NCBI RefSeq assembly: GCF_000621665.1
Contig: NZ_JHXQ01000018.1
Location: 1 to 64,000, forward strand
Length of the DNA: 64,000 nucleotides
From: Allorhizobium undicola ORS 992 = ATCC 700741
GTDB taxonomy: Bacteria > Pseudomonadota > Alphaproteobacteria > Rhizobiales > Rhizobiaceae
Reading direction: 5' to 3'
Shown here: positions 53,547 to 60,913 of the stretch, piece by piece
Layout of the letters: the number at the start of each line of letters is the position of its first letter
Numbering within the stretch: position 1 is the first letter of the stretch
Notes under the pieces: model-generated
The model's database searches: none
Told to the model about the DNA's origin: nothing
Seen by the model: the letters and a program-made list of their open reading frames with translations, nothing else
Position numbers and translations under genes: made by a program

Positions 53547-53910
53547 TAAAACCTCCGGAAACAGGTCAAGGAAACAAAACGGCCAAAGGATTCCATGACG
53601 CACCCCACGCGCATGCCTTACGCATGAGCAGGCGAACGGAGACCGGAACCAATGACGGAAAAAGGAAAACGGCAGACCGGGGAGTGCGGCCCCGATCTGC
53701 CATCATGCCGCCGCAACGCAATCCCAGGCGCGACAGCAGAAAAGAACCGGGCGGCGACGGGCACGAGGCACCGCCCGGCCCCAGACTGCGGCAGAGAGCC
53801 AACCGCAGCCCGAGAGGAAACCATGCGCGCCGCAGACTGCCGGTTGCAGCCCGCGACGCGCCGTGCAAGGTTGCGCGCGCAAACAAACCGCAACCAAGGA
53901 CATGAGACCT
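53547..53910. other. Hairpin-rich gap in the leftward transcript
   Basis: About 360 bp without a believable gene. Contains the terminator-like hairpin at 53671-53701 and a perfect 8-bp inverted repeat (CCGGGCGG/CCGCCCGG, 53747-53778), plus further short GC-rich repeats around 53779-53860. It separates the Cro-side genes from the rest of the leftward operon, as the tR1/nut region does in lambda. Confidence 0.5.
53671..53701 (-). terminator. Strong intrinsic terminator for leftward transcription
   Basis: On the minus strand GGCAGATCGGGG pairs with CCCCGGTCTGCC (one mismatch in 12) over a small loop and is followed by GTTTTCCTTTTTCC. This fits a Rho-independent terminator placed before the leftward early and late genes. 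Confidence 0.65.
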
Positions 53911-54195
53911 ATGAACGACGAAAGACTGGAAGACGCGAAATATGTTGGCGCCTACATCGAATCGATGGAACTTGCGCTGCGCGTTATTCTCGCCAGCCTT
54001 CCCGCCAAAAACCGCGCCTATACCCTCTCGCGCCTGAACGATTTCTACGAAAATCACCAGCTGCTGGTGGAAGACAACGCGACGGACGAAAGAATGACCC
54101 GGCGCGACGCTGCCTTCGACCTGTGGGAGGCCCTGGCGGAAACCGCCGAGGAGGAGCAAAGCATCATGCGCTCTTACAATCAGCCTCAGGACTGA
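53911..54195 (+). CDS. Hypothetical phage protein (94 aa), opposite to the leftward operon
   Basis: ATG 53911, preceded by AAGGACATGAG. Helical, acidic protein (YVGAYIESMELALRVILASL, DAAFDLWEALAETAEEEQ) with good coding character. Encoded against the leftward early transcript and meeting the next minus-strand gene tail to tail. No family recognised. Confidence 0.55.
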   Translation: MNDERLEDAKYVGAYIESMELALRVILASLPAKNRAYTLSRLNDFYENHQLLVEDNATDERMTRRDAAFDLWEALAETAEEEQSIMRSYNQPQD

Positions 54196-54382
54196 CAGCG
54201 TTTTCAAGCACCTTGAGGCGGGCTTCCATTCGCATTTTGTCAGCCTTTTCGCGATCCAAAGGCCGTCGCACGAATTCCTTGTCATACCGGGCGTTGCGCT
54301 GTCTCTGCTCACGCAACTGAAGCGCGGGCAAAATGATGGCGAGAACGGCGCGAGCCATAAGGTTTCTGATGTGTCTGCGCAT
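54164..54382 (-). CDS. Small basic protein (72 aa)
   Basis: ATG 54382 follows a clear AGGAG site at normal distance. Basic N-terminus with one short hydrophobic helix (LMARAVLAIILPALQL), then a charged coiled coil. Placed after Cro, where lambda-type phages have small regulatory or nut-region genes. Function unknown. Confidence 0.5.
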   Translation of the reverse strand: MRRHIRNLMARAVLAIILPALQLREQRQRNARYDKEFVRRPLDREKADKMRMEARLKVLENAVSPEADCKSA

Positions 54383-54512
54383 GTCTTACTCCTGTTGGGG
54401 TTGGAAAAAGAAAAGCTCTCCGGCGCATGTGGCCCGCCAGCCGGAGAGCAGTTGCCGTGCGCCGAGGACTGGAGGGAGGAGCGCACGGGTTGGGGAGAAA
54501 GGTTGGGCGCGC

Positions 54513-54785
54513 TCATTCGGCGGCCTCAATGATTGGCTGGACGGCGTCAACGCCCTCAAAAACGGCGGGCTTGTTAGCCTTGAGCCAGTCGATGCGATCT
54601 GCATGCATGTCTTCAGGCGTTACGGCGCCATTCGTCAGGCGCATGATCTTCTGAATAATCGGCGCGTCCGGGCTATGAGCGCCGCTTTCATAGCGCTGAT
54701 AGTTGCGTGCGTGGCCTATGCCCAGCGCTTTGGCGCAGGCATCCAGGGTCATTTTGTGCGTTAGTCGCCACTCTTTGAGCCTCAT
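54513..54785 (-). CDS. Cro-like repressor
   Basis: 90 aa. MRLKEWRLTHKMTLDACAKA, LGIGHARNYQRYESGAHSPD is an XRE-type HTH with recognition helix. Divergent from the CI-like gene, with three operator-like palindromes between them. Its promoter -10 ends only about 7 bases before the ATG, so the message may be leaderless. It should repress the CI promoter and favour lytic growth. Confidence 0.75.
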   Translation of the reverse strand: MRLKEWRLTHKMTLDACAKALGIGHARNYQRYESGAHSPDAPIIQKIMRLTNGAVTPEDMHADRIDWLKANKPAVFEGVDAVQPIIEAAE

Positions 54786-54897
54786 GGCTCAATATATGGC
54801 TCAATTAGCCAAATATTGTCAATCAGAAATATGGCTTAAATGGCCATTACCAACAATGGCCGAAACAGCCATAATATTTAAAAAATTTGGAAACCCC
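54786..54897. promoter_or_regulatory. CI-Cro operator region with three palindromes and leftward promoter
   Basis: Three copies of ATGGC-N7-GCCAT or close variants: 54796-54812 (TGGCTCAATTAGCCA), 54831-54847 (exact) and 54856-54872 (exact). On the minus strand TTGACA (54817-54822) is followed by the first operator and a CATATA/TATATT box near 54791-54798. Repressor binding would block the Cro promoter. The other two sites face the CI gene. Confidence 0.7.
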
Positions 54898-55572
54898 ATG
54901 CGTACGAAAAAACCCATTCCGCCGAATAACATTCGGGCGCTTCGCACTGCGCGCGGCATGTCCATGGATGCGCTCGGCGCCAAGATCGGCACGGACGCAT
55001 CCACCATCAACAAACTGGAAAAAGGGCGCACACGGCTGGACGCCGAAAGGCTAAGGCTGATTGCGGCCGCGCTGGAGGTGGACCCATCTGCAATTTTGGA
55101 AGACGGCCCAGAACAAGCGGAGCCAGCACCGGCGGCGCGACAGGAGCCAGCACGCCAACCGGAAACCCCCATGCTGCGCATCATGGGTTCAGCCGCAGGA
55201 TCCGTCATGCAGGGCACATTCCAGATGACGGACGGCCCCGTTGACTACATCGAAATGCCCCGAGCCCTGGAGCACGCCAAAGGCATTTATGCGCTTTACG
55301 TGGTGGGAAATTCCATGGAGCCGATGTTTCGCCATGGCTCGATCTGCGTCGTCAGCGAATTCCGTCCGCCGCGCGTAGGCGATGCCGTAGTGATCCAAGA
55401 AAAGAGGGGCGAAAACGCCCCGCTTCAAGCTTCGATCGGCATTCTCGAATCACGGACGAACGGCAAGGTAATGCTGAGAAAGCTCAATCCGTCGGCCATC
55501 ATTGAGTTTAAGAGCGAGTATATCAGCACCATTCACAAGGTTCTGGATTTCAACGATTTGCTGGGTGTTTAA
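54898..55572 (+). CDS. CI-like phage repressor (HTH + S24 peptidase-like domain)
   Basis: 224 aa from ATG 54898 (MRTKKPIPPNNIRALRTARG). The XRE HTH (MSMDALGAKIGTDASTINKL) is followed by a Pro-rich linker, an Ala-Gly pair (100-101) suited as an autocleavage site, and GNSMEPMF with the Ser nucleophile (S139). The usual catalytic Lys about 40 residues later is not seen; that spot reads ASIGIL. So DNA-damage cleavage may be weak or absent. It should hold the prophage silent through the repeated operators. Confidence 0.8.
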   Translation: MRTKKPIPPNNIRALRTARGMSMDALGAKIGTDASTINKLEKGRTRLDAERLRLIAAALEVDPSAILEDGPEQAEPAPAARQEPARQPETPMLRIMGSAAGSVMQGTFQMTDGPVDYIEMPRALEHAKGIYALYVVGNSMEPMFRHGSICVVSEFRPPRVGDAVVIQEKRGENAPLQASIGILESRTNGKVMLRKLNPSAIIEFKSEYISTIHKVLDFNDLLGV

Positions 55573-55597
55573 AAAGCCTACACTCAGCAAACCCACC

Positions 55598-55903
55598 TCA
55601 TCTGGCGCACTTCTGCATAAGGTAAGCAGCATCTTCGAGTTCGTCAGCGTAGGCGCTCAAGACCTTTCTCGCCTCAGCATTTCGCCGGTCTAGCGCCTCA
55701 AGCGCTTTACGTTCTTCGCCGGCAAACTGGGAAATTGCCTTGCTCAAGTCTACAGCTTTTGTTGCCTCAGCCATGGAGCGCACTCCGGTTGCCGCATCGA
55801 CAAGGGGCTTTGCCAGGTCCTTGCACAGTGCCGCTTGAGGCTGCGAATGGGCTATCGCGCTTGTCGTGAGCACCGCGAACAGGGTGATAATATGGGCTCT
55901 CAC
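55598..55903 (-). CDS. Exported helical protein, possible lysogenic conversion gene
   Basis: GTG 55903 is chosen because GAGG lies at the right distance and gives a clean signal peptide (RAHIITLFAVLTTSAIAHS); an ATG at 55927 adds eight residues. The mature protein is helical (ATKAVDLSKAISQFAGEERK) with two Cys that may pair. It lies next to a lipoprotein gene and against the CI gene's direction, as phage moron genes do. Function unknown. Confidence 0.55.
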   Translation of the reverse strand: MRAHIITLFAVLTTSAIAHSQPQAALCKDLAKPLVDAATGVRSMAEATKAVDLSKAISQFAGEERKALEALDRRNAEARKVLSAYADELEDAAYLMQKCAR

Positions 55904-55910
55904 GGCAACC

Positions 55911-56309
55911 TCACTTTTTGTAAGCAATGCCGGTGGCGATCAGCGCTGACCAGCAATTTTTTACCAGCGCCGCCGGATCGTTATAAACCTGCACGGAATG
56001 CACAGCATTATAGCCCCGAGCCTTCGCCTGCTGCTTCATCAGGTTGAGGGCATTCTCCCTGCTCGGCTCCGGATCCCACATCTTGTTGCGGCAAGATGTG
56101 CCTATCACGCGCTGGTCTTCCTTAGCCAAAGCAGGCCCAGTCTGCGTTATCTCGACCTCTGAGACTTCTGCGACAGACGCGCGCCCTCCAAGCCCGGTGT
56201 GAACCGGGCCGACATCGTTATTTTGAGCGATGGACCCGCAGCCGGAAACGCCAGCCGCAACGACCAGCACCAGACACACCTTCAGCCAATTCCCCTTTAC
56301 CTTTTTCAC
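55911..56309 (-). CDS. Lipoprotein, possible lysogenic conversion gene
   Basis: 132 aa with a basic start (MKKVKGNWLKV), a hydrophobic helix and lipobox VSGC. The mature part has SCRNKMWDPEPSRENALNLM and ARGYNAVHSVQVYND, a pattern like RcsF or YbjQ-type small domains with two Cys. Expressed from the lysogen it could alter the envelope or block superinfection. The role is inferred from position and export. Confidence 0.6.
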   Translation of the reverse strand: MKKVKGNWLKVCLVLVVAAGVSGCGSIAQNNDVGPVHTGLGGRASVAEVSEVEITQTGPALAKEDQRVIGTSCRNKMWDPEPSRENALNLMKQQAKARGYNAVHSVQVYNDPAALVKNCWSALIATGIAYKK

Positions 56310-56384
56310 AGCAGCCCCCTTTGCGCGCCAGGCGCTAAATTCCCCAAAGCAAATACAACCTTAAAAATCAGCCGCTTAAACGCA

Positions 56385-56436
56385 ATGGCTTATTTAGCCA
56401 TTTTTCGGCTTGACATGAAATGGCTTATTTAGCCAT
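56385..56436 (+). promoter_or_regulatory. Rightward early promoter with two identical operators
   Basis: ATGGCTTATTTAGCCAT occurs twice, at 56385-56401 and 56420-56436, with centres 35 bp apart. TTGACA (56410-56415) lies between them and a CATATT-like box follows the second site, giving a -35, operator, -10 order. It matches the Cro promoter in layout. CI bound here would silence the ParB-to-integrase genes. Confidence 0.75.
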
Positions 56437-56559
56437 ATTAGCGCCATCCACCGAGCCAAGCCATCGTCGGCCCGGTGGAGATCACGCAGCCGCCGGGTGG
56501 CGCCATCAACCCCCACTCCCCCTACGCCACCCGCCATTCCAACCACTTAAGAGGCACCC

Positions 56560-57426
56560 ATGCGCAGCATAGTCATGCAGGCCGATCCAACCATTCAGGC
56601 GAAGCCGGGCTCTTGCCCGATGCTGGAATGGCTGCCCATTGAAAAGCTGGTGGTGGATGAAACTTACCAGCGGGATTTGCAGCGCAACAATTGGAAGGCG
56701 ATTCGCGCTATCGCGGAGAAATTTCGCTGGTCGCGGTTCTCACCGGTGTTTTGTGCGCCGGTGGAGGGCGGGCGGTTTGCAATCATTGACGGGCAACATC
56801 GCGTTCATGCGGCCGCGCTTTGCGGTATTGACGCCGTACCGTGCCAGATTGTGCAGATGGATCGCGCCGAACAGGCCGAGGCCTTTGCCGCGGTGAATGG
56901 TGAAGTGACCGCTATTACGACATGGAACATTTTTCGTGCGGAACTTGCTGCCGGCCATGAAAAGGCTGTGGCGCTTTGCCGCGCCGTTGAAGCTGCAGGC
57001 TGCAAAATGGCAACCAGCAACGGCAGCAAGGCCACCAAAAAGGCTGGCACGATCTACTTCCTGGCCGCCGCGCGCGAGCTGCACACCAAATATGGCGACC
57101 GGCTAACGCAGGCGCTCAGCATTTTTTTGAAGTGTAACGGTTTTGACGACAGTGCGGAGCTATGGGCGGCAAACATCATGCACCCCATGCTGGAAGCACT
57201 GTGCAGCGCGCCGCCCTTCATTGCTCACCCCGCTATTGTCACCGCCATCGACGATTTTGACGTGTGGGCAACTGTCGATGACCTGGAGGCGGAGCGTCGG
57301 CGCCGTCGATCGCTTGGCCTGCCATTGGTCAGCGGCAAGGAAATGCTCCGGGAGGCGTTCTTCAAGCATCTGGCGGCGGAGCTTTCGCCAGCACGGGTTT
57401 CGGTCAAAGCCGCCAAGACAGCCTGA
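56560..57426 (+). CDS. ParB-like nuclease-domain protein
   Basis: 288 aa; AAGAGG precedes the ATG. WLPIEKLVVDETYQRDL and AIIDGQHRVHAA (77-84) form the ParB/Srx fold with box II. Phage members of this fold can act as nucleases or as regulators rather than partition proteins. The rest is helical with no known domain. It is the first gene after the rightward early promoter. Confidence 0.75.
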   Translation: MRSIVMQADPTIQAKPGSCPMLEWLPIEKLVVDETYQRDLQRNNWKAIRAIAEKFRWSRFSPVFCAPVEGGRFAIIDGQHRVHAAALCGIDAVPCQIVQMDRAEQAEAFAAVNGEVTAITTWNIFRAELAAGHEKAVALCRAVEAAGCKMATSNGSKATKKAGTIYFLAAARELHTKYGDRLTQALSIFLKCNGFDDSAELWAANIMHPMLEALCSAPPFIAHPAIVTAIDDFDVWATVDDLEAERRRRRSLGLPLVSGKEMLREAFFKHLAAELSPARVSVKAAKTA

Positions 57427-57489
57427 TCCGCTCCGGTTGCCGCAGCTCGCCGCTGCGGTTTCCCGAGCGGACCAGGAAAGGTAGACGAT

Positions 57490-57648
57490 ATGCCGAAAGA
57501 CCTTGATCACACCATCACCCGCATTCCCGTTTCTGCCGAGGCTATGGCCCGGGCGGACGCTGCGATGAACCGCAGCGAGGGTGCTTCCCTGCTTATGGGG
57601 CTTGGCCTTGGCCTTGCGCTGTGGGCGCTCATTCTGACTGTTGCGTGA
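57490..57648 (+). CDS. Very small membrane protein (52 aa)
   Basis: ATG 57490 to TGA 57648. Polar N-terminus (MPKDLDHTITRIPVSAEAMA), then one transmembrane helix (ASLLMGLGLGLALWALILTV). AAAGG lies just upstream. Part of the rightward early operon. Role unknown; could be an exclusion or early lysis-control protein. Confidence 0.55.
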   Translation: MPKDLDHTITRIPVSAEAMARADAAMNRSEGASLLMGLGLGLALWALILTVA

Positions 57649-57655
57649 GGATGCC

Positions 57656-57871
57656 ATGGTAGCCCCCACTCAAGATCAGGCGCTGGCAAATCGCCTGCGC
57701 GCCTACCAGCTGGAAAATGACCAGCTGCGCGCAGCACTGTACCGCGCGCACCGTGAGCTGGACCCGGCCACGGATCTGACACCGCAATCCCCATTTCTGG
57801 AGCTTGCACGGCTGCCGGAAGCATTGCGGCACCAGCTCCAGCTTTTCAAGGCGGAGCTGCGCAAATCATGA
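57656..57871 (+). CDS. Small coiled-coil protein (71 aa)
   Basis: ATG 57656 lies eight bases after the previous stop, with GAGG between. ALANRLRAYQLENDQLRAAL is a regular coiled coil, followed by a Pro-containing bend and a second helix. ATGA overlap with the next gene. Function unknown. Confidence 0.55.
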   Translation: MVAPTQDQALANRLRAYQLENDQLRAALYRAHRELDPATDLTPQSPFLELARLPEALRHQLQLFKAELRKS

Positions 57872-58203
57872 TCGAGATCCTTCACGATGTTTATCTGGCC
57901 GCCATTGGCGGGCTGGCATGGTGGGTTAACCCGCTCACATGGTTTGGCACCGGCTTTTTCGTGGCGGCCATCGTCATCGCCACCTCAGATCACCGTTTTC
58001 ATGTGCGGCTGCTTGAGGCGAGGAAGGACGTTGCCATTCAGCGCGCGGCCATTGCTTTTGCGCTCGACCTGCATCCCACCAGAGGCGCCAGTTTTCTTGC
58101 GCATTTTCAGACGGGGGCGACTGAAAAACTTTACTCCGGCTATCCCGAATGGAGCGACTACCTCGCAACCCGCGTAGCCGCTGAGCTGGATGACCGCTCA
58201 TGA
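57868..58203 (+). CDS. Membrane-anchored phage protein (111 aa)
   Basis: Two N-terminal hydrophobic stretches (YLAAIGGLAWWVNPL and FGTGFFVAAIVIAT) and a soluble C-terminus of mixed helices. Coupled by ATGA overlaps on both sides. No family recognised. Confidence 0.55.
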   Translation: MIEILHDVYLAAIGGLAWWVNPLTWFGTGFFVAAIVIATSDHRFHVRLLEARKDVAIQRAAIAFALDLHPTRGASFLAHFQTGATEKLYSGYPEWSDYLATRVAAELDDRS

Positions 58204-58508
58204 GCGCGCAAATCATCCCCTTCCGCCGCCCTGCCAAGACCCGCGCCTCTGGGCTGGATGAAGCCACGCTCGACCTGCTGAATGAGGCGGAAAACTGCCT
58301 TATGACGGTGATCGAGGAAGTGGACATAGAGTGCGAAAACATCCGCCACGGCGCCAACCTTTCTGAAGGCGGCGGCCTGCGCAATGGCCGCGCGGCGATC
58401 CGCGCTGCCGAACTCACCCTTTCCCTGATCAACCTGACCAGCACCCCGGAACGCTTCGGCGACCTGTCCCGCGCTGCCCGGCTGATCGTGCAATCCATGA
58501 GGACGTGA
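58200..58508 (+). CDS. Hypothetical phage protein (102 aa)
   Basis: Starts in an ATGA overlap. MSAQIIPFRRPAKTRASGLD is a start seen in many small rhizobial and phage proteins; the rest is helical and acidic. Ends in a TGATG overlap with the next small gene. Confidence 0.55.
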   Translation: MSAQIIPFRRPAKTRASGLDEATLDLLNEAENCLMTVIEEVDIECENIRHGANLSEGGGLRNGRAAIRAAELTLSLINLTSTPERFGDLSRAARLIVQSMRT

Positions 58509-58666
58509 TGAGCCGAACGCCGATCACATCTGTTCCTTTTCGCCTCCACTACTCGGACGGCACCACGCAAGACATTTCCGCCACCAGCGCCGCAGAAGCC
58601 CGCGAGATGGGCAAGCGCGATGGCCTGTTGATCGAGAAATGCAAGATCATCAAGGAGACAAACTGA
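58508..58666 (+). CDS. Very small phage protein (52 aa)
   Basis: ATG 58508 and the next gene's ATG both sit in TGATG overlaps. FRLHYSDGTTQDISATSAAE then AREMGKRDGLLIEKCKI reads as a beta-hairpin with a helix, a compact fold common in phage early regions. Function unknown. Confidence 0.6.
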   Translation: MSRTPITSVPFRLHYSDGTTQDISATSAAEAREMGKRDGLLIEKCKIIKETN

Positions 58667-59025
58667 TGGCCTCACCTTATGCAACGCACCCAGGCAATGA
58701 AGAGCTTGCCCGTTTGGCCAATTCCGGCATGCATGTGAAGCAGATGGCCAAGCGCTACCAGGTGCACCACGAAACCATGCGCCACTGGCTGCGCAAACTT
58801 GGCTTGCGCGGCGATGGCCGGGGGCACTGCATTGAACCCTGCCATGCCGCAGCAGCCAAACAGCCAACCGCCGCACAAAAGCCAAAGGCGCAAAATCCGG
58901 CCCACACCTTTCCCACCACCACAATCACCACCGATACCGGCGAAAACATCACCCTGCCGCGCATTTCAATGCATGTCGCCATGCTGGAACAGCGCGCCCG
59001 GCAGGCTGCGATGATGGAGGTTTGA
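58666..59025 (+). CDS. Helix-turn-helix phage protein (119 aa)
   Basis: NSGMHVKQMAKRYQVHHETM then RHWLRKLGL is a transposase/regulator-like HTH. The C-terminal half has a Pro/Thr-rich linker and a helix (ISMHVAMLEQRARQAAMM). Likely DNA-binding regulator of the rightward operon. Confidence 0.6.
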   Translation: MASPYATHPGNEELARLANSGMHVKQMAKRYQVHHETMRHWLRKLGLRGDGRGHCIEPCHAAAAKQPTAAQKPKAQNPAHTFPTTTITTDTGENITLPRISMHVAMLEQRARQAAMMEV

Positions 59026-59026
59026 T

Positions 59027-59251
59027 ATGAGACAGGTTTTTTGCCCGACTTGCGACGAGCTTGTTGAGGATTCACTTGATGTTGAGCCGGAAGATATCCA
59101 GCGCATCTATCGCGCAGTTGCCGACGGTGAGCCGCAGTTACATTTGCTGCGCCTGATCTATGACGTATTCCGCGAAGGAGCGTATTTGCGCCCACCGGAG
59201 GACGAGTTACGGCTGGCAACTACCTGCAAGGGGGGGCGGGCCAATGGCTGA
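59027..59251 (+). CDS. Small Cys-containing protein (74 aa)
   Basis: Begins MRQVFCPTCDELVEDS with a C-x-x-C knuckle; a third Cys near the end could complete a site. Overlaps the clamp gene by eight bases. Function unknown. Confidence 0.5.
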   Translation: MRQVFCPTCDELVEDSLDVEPEDIQRIYRAVADGEPQLHLLRLIYDVFREGAYLRPPEDELRLATTCKGGRANG

Positions 59252-60368
59252 AGTTCCTCTTTTTCGGGCGCACCGCTCGCAACTTTTGCCCGCACTCATG
59301 GCCGCGTTTGAGGCCGTAGAAAAACGATCCGGAATTCCTATCCTTCAAAATGTGCTTTTGAGTCCAGATGGCGACCGTTTGCTGTTGCGCGCAACGGATA
59401 TGACAATCGAGGTTGAGACATCCTGCGACTTGCTGGATTGTCAGATCGACACGGCGATTACGCTTTCCGGCGAGGGTTTACGGGATATTGTTCGTAGCAT
59501 GCCTGAGGCAGCGGAACTGAATTTCCTGCTGGATGAAGCGCGCGGACAGGTGCGCATTCATTCTGGCGGATCGCGTTTCGCCCTGTCTTATCTTCCCGCC
59601 GCTGGCTTTCCGTCAATTTCTGAATATGCCTCCAGCAGCCGCTTCCCAATTGATTTGCAAGGCCTGATTGCCGGCATCAACCGGGTGAAATACGCCGTCA
59701 AGGAAGACAAGGCTCGCACCTACCTTTCTGGAACCTACCTGCACCCAAGTGAAGATGGCTCACAAATCGTGGTCGTGGGGTGCGATGGGCATAACCTGGG
59801 CATCTATCAGTTTGCGGCACGAACGCCGGTCAGTTTTCGCGGCATATTGCTGCCGATCAAGACGACAGCGGCACTTGCCAAACTGTTCAGCGATTCTGGA
59901 TCGGATGCAGAGATCAGCGTGTCTGAAACCATGGCGCATATCGTCTGCGGCGATATCAAGCTTACCACCAAGCTGGTGGATGGGATTTTTCCCGATTACG
60001 CACGCGTTATCCCGCGTCACAACGAGCTGCGGGCGGTCGTGCATGCCGGCACGCTTAACGGAGCCATTGCGCGCGTTTGCGTGGTCGCAAAGGACACAGA
60101 CAAAGACGCGGTGGAGATTAGCCTCAAGAGCGGCACGATGAGGGTTTCCATGCTCGCTCTGGATGCCGAGGAGGCGGTTGAGGATATCCCGGCAGATTAC
60201 GGCGACAAGGAAATCTCGATAAAGTTCCACGGCGATTACCTGCGAAAAATGCTGGCCAGCATTAAGACGCAGGACGTTTTAATCCGTCTGTCCGATCCGG
60301 CGACTGGAGGATTGTTTCAGCCCGCCACGGAGACGGGTGAAATATACGTCATCATGCCGAGGCGGTGA
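59244..60368 (+). CDS. dnaN: Phage-encoded DNA polymerase III beta clamp (DnaN homologue)
   Basis: 374 aa from ATG 59244, close to the usual bacterial clamp length. Three-domain clamp sequence: SGIPILQNVLLSPDGDRLLL, RATDMTIEVE, FALSYLPAAGFPSI, then VKLV-like TKLVDGIFPDYARVIPRHN and C-terminal ISIKFHGDYLRKMLASI. It would form a ring that holds a polymerase on phage DNA. Clamps of bacterial type are uncommon in temperate siphoviruses. No phage polymerase gene is seen, so it may redirect the host enzyme. Confidence 0.85.
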   Translation: MAEVPLFRAHRSQLLPALMAAFEAVEKRSGIPILQNVLLSPDGDRLLLRATDMTIEVETSCDLLDCQIDTAITLSGEGLRDIVRSMPEAAELNFLLDEARGQVRIHSGGSRFALSYLPAAGFPSISEYASSSRFPIDLQGLIAGINRVKYAVKEDKARTYLSGTYLHPSEDGSQIVVVGCDGHNLGIYQFAARTPVSFRGILLPIKTTAALAKLFSDSGSDAEISVSETMAHIVCGDIKLTTKLVDGIFPDYARVIPRHNELRAVVHAGTLNGAIARVCVVAKDTDKDAVEISLKSGTMRVSMLALDAEEAVEDIPADYGDKEISIKFHGDYLRKMLASIKTQDVLIRLSDPATGGLFQPATETGEIYVIMPRR

Positions 60369-60913
60369 TGACGATGGACATCAACGACGCCCTGCCCCAC
60401 CTGCCGAAAATCCGCACCGCCCTGCAATTTGCAGCGCCGGAATGGATGACCGGCCTTGATGCCGCCACGGGAGAACGTGTGATCAGCACGCGGGAAACCC
60501 CGGCGTCGCCCGTCATCGACGTGGCGAGGCTGGCCAAGGGCGCGCCGATGGATGATGCGGACCTGCTGTTGAACGCGCGCCTATGGCTTCTCGCGCTTTA
60601 CACGCTGTTTTCCGCCCGCTCGCAGCAGGTCAAGCAGCTGACTGAAGAGCTGGCCGAGCTGCGCCGCCGCGCCGCCAGCCCTGGCGGCAGGGACTATGCC
60701 GCCGAATGCGCCATGACCTGCACCAGACACGATTTCCGGCGCTATCTCATCGATCGGCATCAACTGCCTGCGGACGCCAGGCAGGAGCGCATTATCACCC
60801 GCCTGCGCTCCATTCTCAACATTCGTTCCCGCGCGGAACTCAACGCCGACCCCGCCGCCGCCCAGCGCTGGCGCAGCCTCAAGGGAGATTTTGAAGCATG
60901 GAAAAAGACATGA
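60368..60913 (+). CDS. Hypothetical phage protein (181 aa)
   Basis: ATG 60368 in a TGATG overlap with the clamp gene. Contains a hydrophobic helix (LLLNARLWLLALYTLFSARS), a coiled coil and a basic C-terminus. Overlaps the HD gene by 16 bases. No family recognised; coupling suggests a replication-linked role. Confidence 0.55.
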   Translation: MTMDINDALPHLPKIRTALQFAAPEWMTGLDAATGERVISTRETPASPVIDVARLAKGAPMDDADLLLNARLWLLALYTLFSARSQQVKQLTEELAELRRRAASPGGRDYAAECAMTCTRHDFRRYLIDRHQLPADARQERIITRLRSILNIRSRAELNADPAAAQRWRSLKGDFEAWKKT

